34,969 nt of DNA, taken from positions 1 to 34,969 of the forward strand of contig CAIVVZ010000165.1 of assembly GCA_903909505.1 (NCBI GenBank). The letters run 5' to 3'. The translations under genes were made by a program, and so were the position numbers. The stretch comes from an uncultured Desulfobacteraceae bacterium (GTDB taxonomy: Bacteria > Desulfobacterota > Desulfobacteria > Desulfobacterales > Desulfatirhabdiaceae). Shown piece after piece: positions 33,338 through 34,969 of this stretch; within the stretch, counting starts at the first letter, position 1, and every line of letters begins with the position of its first letter. Under the pieces are notes generated by a model. It was not told where the DNA came from. It did not search any database and saw only the letters and a program-made list of their open reading frames with translations.

Positions 33338-34390
33338 CTATATCCGGCTTCGCACCACGTAAAACATCGTTATGGAGGCGGTTACCTGACTCCTGCCGGT
33401 GTAAATGAAAATCGATACAAAGATAATCTGTAAGAAAAGGATGACAAACGGGTCCCACATGGCAGTCAGACCGGTCCGAAGCTCACCTGCAAACAGGGCA
33501 TCTACGGGAAATACCCAGCAGAAGAGCACGGATAGTCCGACCGATATGCCGGAGAGGATCTGATAGACGGAAATTTTTCCCTCTCCTCTGTAGTCAGCCC
33601 GTAAAAGCTCGGATATAAATCGCCAGATTTGCGTAACGACAACGGCCTGAAGAAAGGCGGTTCGATAATATCCTTCCAGAAACAGATACATACTGACCAG
33701 CCCGGAAGCACAGAAGATCAGACTGGTAAGGGCCTGAACCGGTATCACTTTCTGCCCGTCCAGCCCATGCGCATAGGCAATTTTCTTGGTTTTGCCGGAA
33801 AACACAAAACAAGCATTTTTCATGAACCGCTGCATCCACGACGGACATTCCGAAAGACATTTGCCATAGCAGCATCCAAAGCTGATGCAGGCCAGTCGGC
33901 CAATTCCCTCGCCAAATGCATAGGCCGTTGCCAGACCGGCCATGACAACGACGACCGGCAGATGAAACCCCAGGCGGTTGCCGATGAAATGGTTGATGAC
34001 AATTACAATCAGCGGGGTCAGTGCAATGCCGGTAAAGGAGGCGCCGCTGACCGTAAAGGTACTGGATTTTTTTTCCACGATTCGGGCAATCAGTCTGGAA
34101 GCGGGCACGCAGGTCCCAAGAATACAGGCAATCAGGATCAATAGCCCGGAAAGGGGGATATTTACGGATTCCAGCAGGATGACCAGAATGGCGCTTGCAA
34201 AGGTATAGGCGCCGGCGGTAAAAAGGCCGTAAAACGTAAAATTGATACCGTTCCATGTCGCGGCACTGTGCTTGTGCCGGGGAACCGAGGCCAGTATCTG
34301 CCATTTTTCCTCCGGCAGATGTTTGAATCCCCACCGCATCAGAATCGTGAACAACAATGCCAGAACACTCACAAACACGAGATGTTGCAT
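33338..34390 (-). CDS. Lgt-like multi-spanning membrane protein
   Basis: A 350-residue protein with about eight hydrophobic helices. The central GEGIGRLACISFGCCYGKC resembles the GRIGCFxNGCCYG signature of prolipoprotein diacylglyceryl transferase (Lgt), followed by IPVQALTSL and FISELLRADYRGEGK, which resemble the later Lgt P-Q-L and FRGDxRG stretches. Lgt moves diacylglycerol from phosphatidylglycerol to lipoproteins. Whether this homologue does so is doubtful given its AEP-operon context; action on a phosphonolipid or phospholipid is possible. AAAGGAGG is 5 nt upstream of the ATG. The gene lies between the decarboxylase-like gene and phnX. Confidence 0.7.
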   Translation of the reverse strand: MQHLVFVSVLALLFTILMRWGFKHLPEEKWQILASVPRHKHSAATWNGINFTFYGLFTAGAYTFASAILVILLESVNIPLSGLLILIACILGTCVPASRLIARIVEKKSSTFTVSGASFTGIALTPLIVIVINHFIGNRLGFHLPVVVVMAGLATAYAFGEGIGRLACISFGCCYGKCLSECPSWMQRFMKNACFVFSGKTKKIAYAHGLDGQKVIPVQALTSLIFCASGLVSMYLFLEGYYRTAFLQAVVVTQIWRFISELLRADYRGEGKISVYQILSGISVGLSVLFCWVFPVDALFAGELRTGLTAMWDPFVILFLQIIFVSIFIYTGRSQVTASITMFYVVRSRI

Positions 34391-34424
34391 AACATCCTCC
34401 TTTTCTAAACAGGTTATATAGACG

Positions 34425-34969
34425 TTAGGCCAAGAGATCTTTTGGCCGCCGCCCGATTTCCGATCTCACCCGGACGTCGGTTTCCACCAAAGGCAGGCCA
34501 AATCCTTGAGAAAATCGGCTGAATACATCCCGTCGGAACATATTCCGCCACAGGTCTTCGGAAAACCGGATGCGGTCTTTTTCAAAAATCAACACGGTTG
34601 TCGAACTTCCCGGTCGAAACAGGCTTTTGGGCTGACCTTTTTTCAGCGACATTCCCGGGGTAACCCCTTTTGGGGCGTCATAGGCTATATCACTGTAACA
34701 CTGAACGATATCGCCAATCATCATGGCCACGACCTCGACCATGGCCACGCAGCCGACGCGGGTTCCGGTGTCGGTATCGGTATCGATGATGGTAAGGATG
34801 CGCCGGTTTTTCGATAGGGGGGTGACCTCGCGGACCACGGCTCCGGGGTTGCAGGAATGATAGCGGCCGGATATCTCGTAATGATCGGCAACAACTCCGG
34901 ATACCGGCACATGATTGTAATGATATTGATCCGGCGTTAGCCGGAATACCGCAAAATCGCCATGTTCAA
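34425..34969 (-). CDS. Phosphatidylserine decarboxylase-like protein (5' end beyond window)
   Basis: Only the C-terminal ~180 residues are in the window. The reading frame continues past the edge: FRLTPDQYHYNHVPVSG is the conserved PSD motif around the histidine, VAMVEVVAMMIGDI is the middle conserved region, and RPGSSTTVLIFE carries the GS(S)T self-cleavage site where the serine becomes the pyruvoyl cofactor. PSD makes phosphatidylethanolamine from phosphatidylserine; relatives also decarboxylate soluble amino acids. It is the most upstream gene seen of the leftward run that includes phnX, pbfA and phnW, which raises the question of a phosphonate or phosphonolipid substrate, but a housekeeping psd that simply neighbours the operon cannot be excluded. 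Confidence 0.85.
   Translation of the reverse strand, partial: EHGDFAVFRLTPDQYHYNHVPVSGVVADHYEISGRYHSCNPGAVVREVTPLSKNRRILTIIDTDTDTGTRVGCVAMVEVVAMMIGDIVQCYSDIAYDAPKGVTPGMSLKKGQPKSLFRPGSSTTVLIFEKDRIRFSEDLWRNMFRRDVFSRFSQGFGLPLVETDVRVRSEIGRRPKDLLA

Noticed and set aside
1-34969. CRISPR arrays, tRNA or rRNA genes, insertion sequences, phage or toxin-antitoxin genes
   Set aside because: None was seen by reading both strands; all sizeable stretches are explained by phosphorus, signalling or envelope genes.

Overview
The window looks like a chromosomal phosphorus-scavenging island from a Desulfobacterota-type bacterium (probably Desulfobacteraceae-like). The taxonomic call is an inference: moderate GC, amphi-Trp and HprK-related kinase genes, a PHP-glycosyltransferase fusion, and protein similarity judged by eye. 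No rRNA, tRNA, insertion sequence, phage gene or CRISPR array was seen.

Layout. (1) 42-4435, + strand: a PHP-glycosyltransferase fusion, a radical SAM protein and a LysE-family exporter, closed by a palindromic terminator. (2) 4469-6413, - strand: a Cache-domain chemoreceptor followed by a small amphi-Trp protein. (3) 6825-9563, +: a secreted PhoA-type alkaline phosphatase with its own terminator, then a YibE/F membrane protein. (4) 9764-11713, +: a hybrid PAS histidine kinase. (5) 11767-18034, +: a compact run of amphi-Trp protein, PhoU/aminoglycoside-phosphotransferase fusion, a 38-residue ORF, HprK-related kinase B, an EAL-CBS-GGDEF protein, a PhoB-type regulator and a GtrA protein. (6) 18295-29798, +: phnCDE transporter, two alkaline-phosphatase-superfamily proteins of the phosphonoacetate hydrolase type (the second shortened), the C-P lyase genes phnGHIJKLM, and a xylose-isomerase-like TIM barrel coupled to phnM. 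(7) 34969-29830, - strand, converging on phn: phosphatidylserine decarboxylase-like (cut by the window edge), Lgt-like membrane protein, phnX, pbfA-like and phnW, i.e. the 2-aminoethylphosphonate (AEP) hydrolytic route.

Regulation. The clearest structure outside the genes is a promoter architecture at four + strand loci (before the alkaline phosphatase, the hybrid kinase, the amphi-Trp/PhoU run and phnC). Each has tandem TAAC-type tetrads at exactly 11-bp period, with a -10-like hexamer starting exactly 14 nt after the start of the last tetrad. A fifth, weaker copy faces the chemoreceptor. This is the geometry of PhoB/PhoP/SphR boxes, so most of the window is probably one Pho regulon that includes its own PhoB-type regulator.

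Together the genes would sense low phosphate, release Pi from esters outside the cytoplasm, import phosphonates, and break C-P bonds by C-P lyase (broad), a phosphonoacetate-hydrolase-like enzyme, and PhnW/PbfA/PhnX (AEP and hydroxy-AEP). The less-described parts are the doubly deleted hydrolase paralogue, the TIM barrel where PhnP/PhnN would be expected, the Lgt-like and decarboxylase genes in the AEP operon, and the kinase/amphi-Trp/PhoU-fusion module under apparent Pho control.
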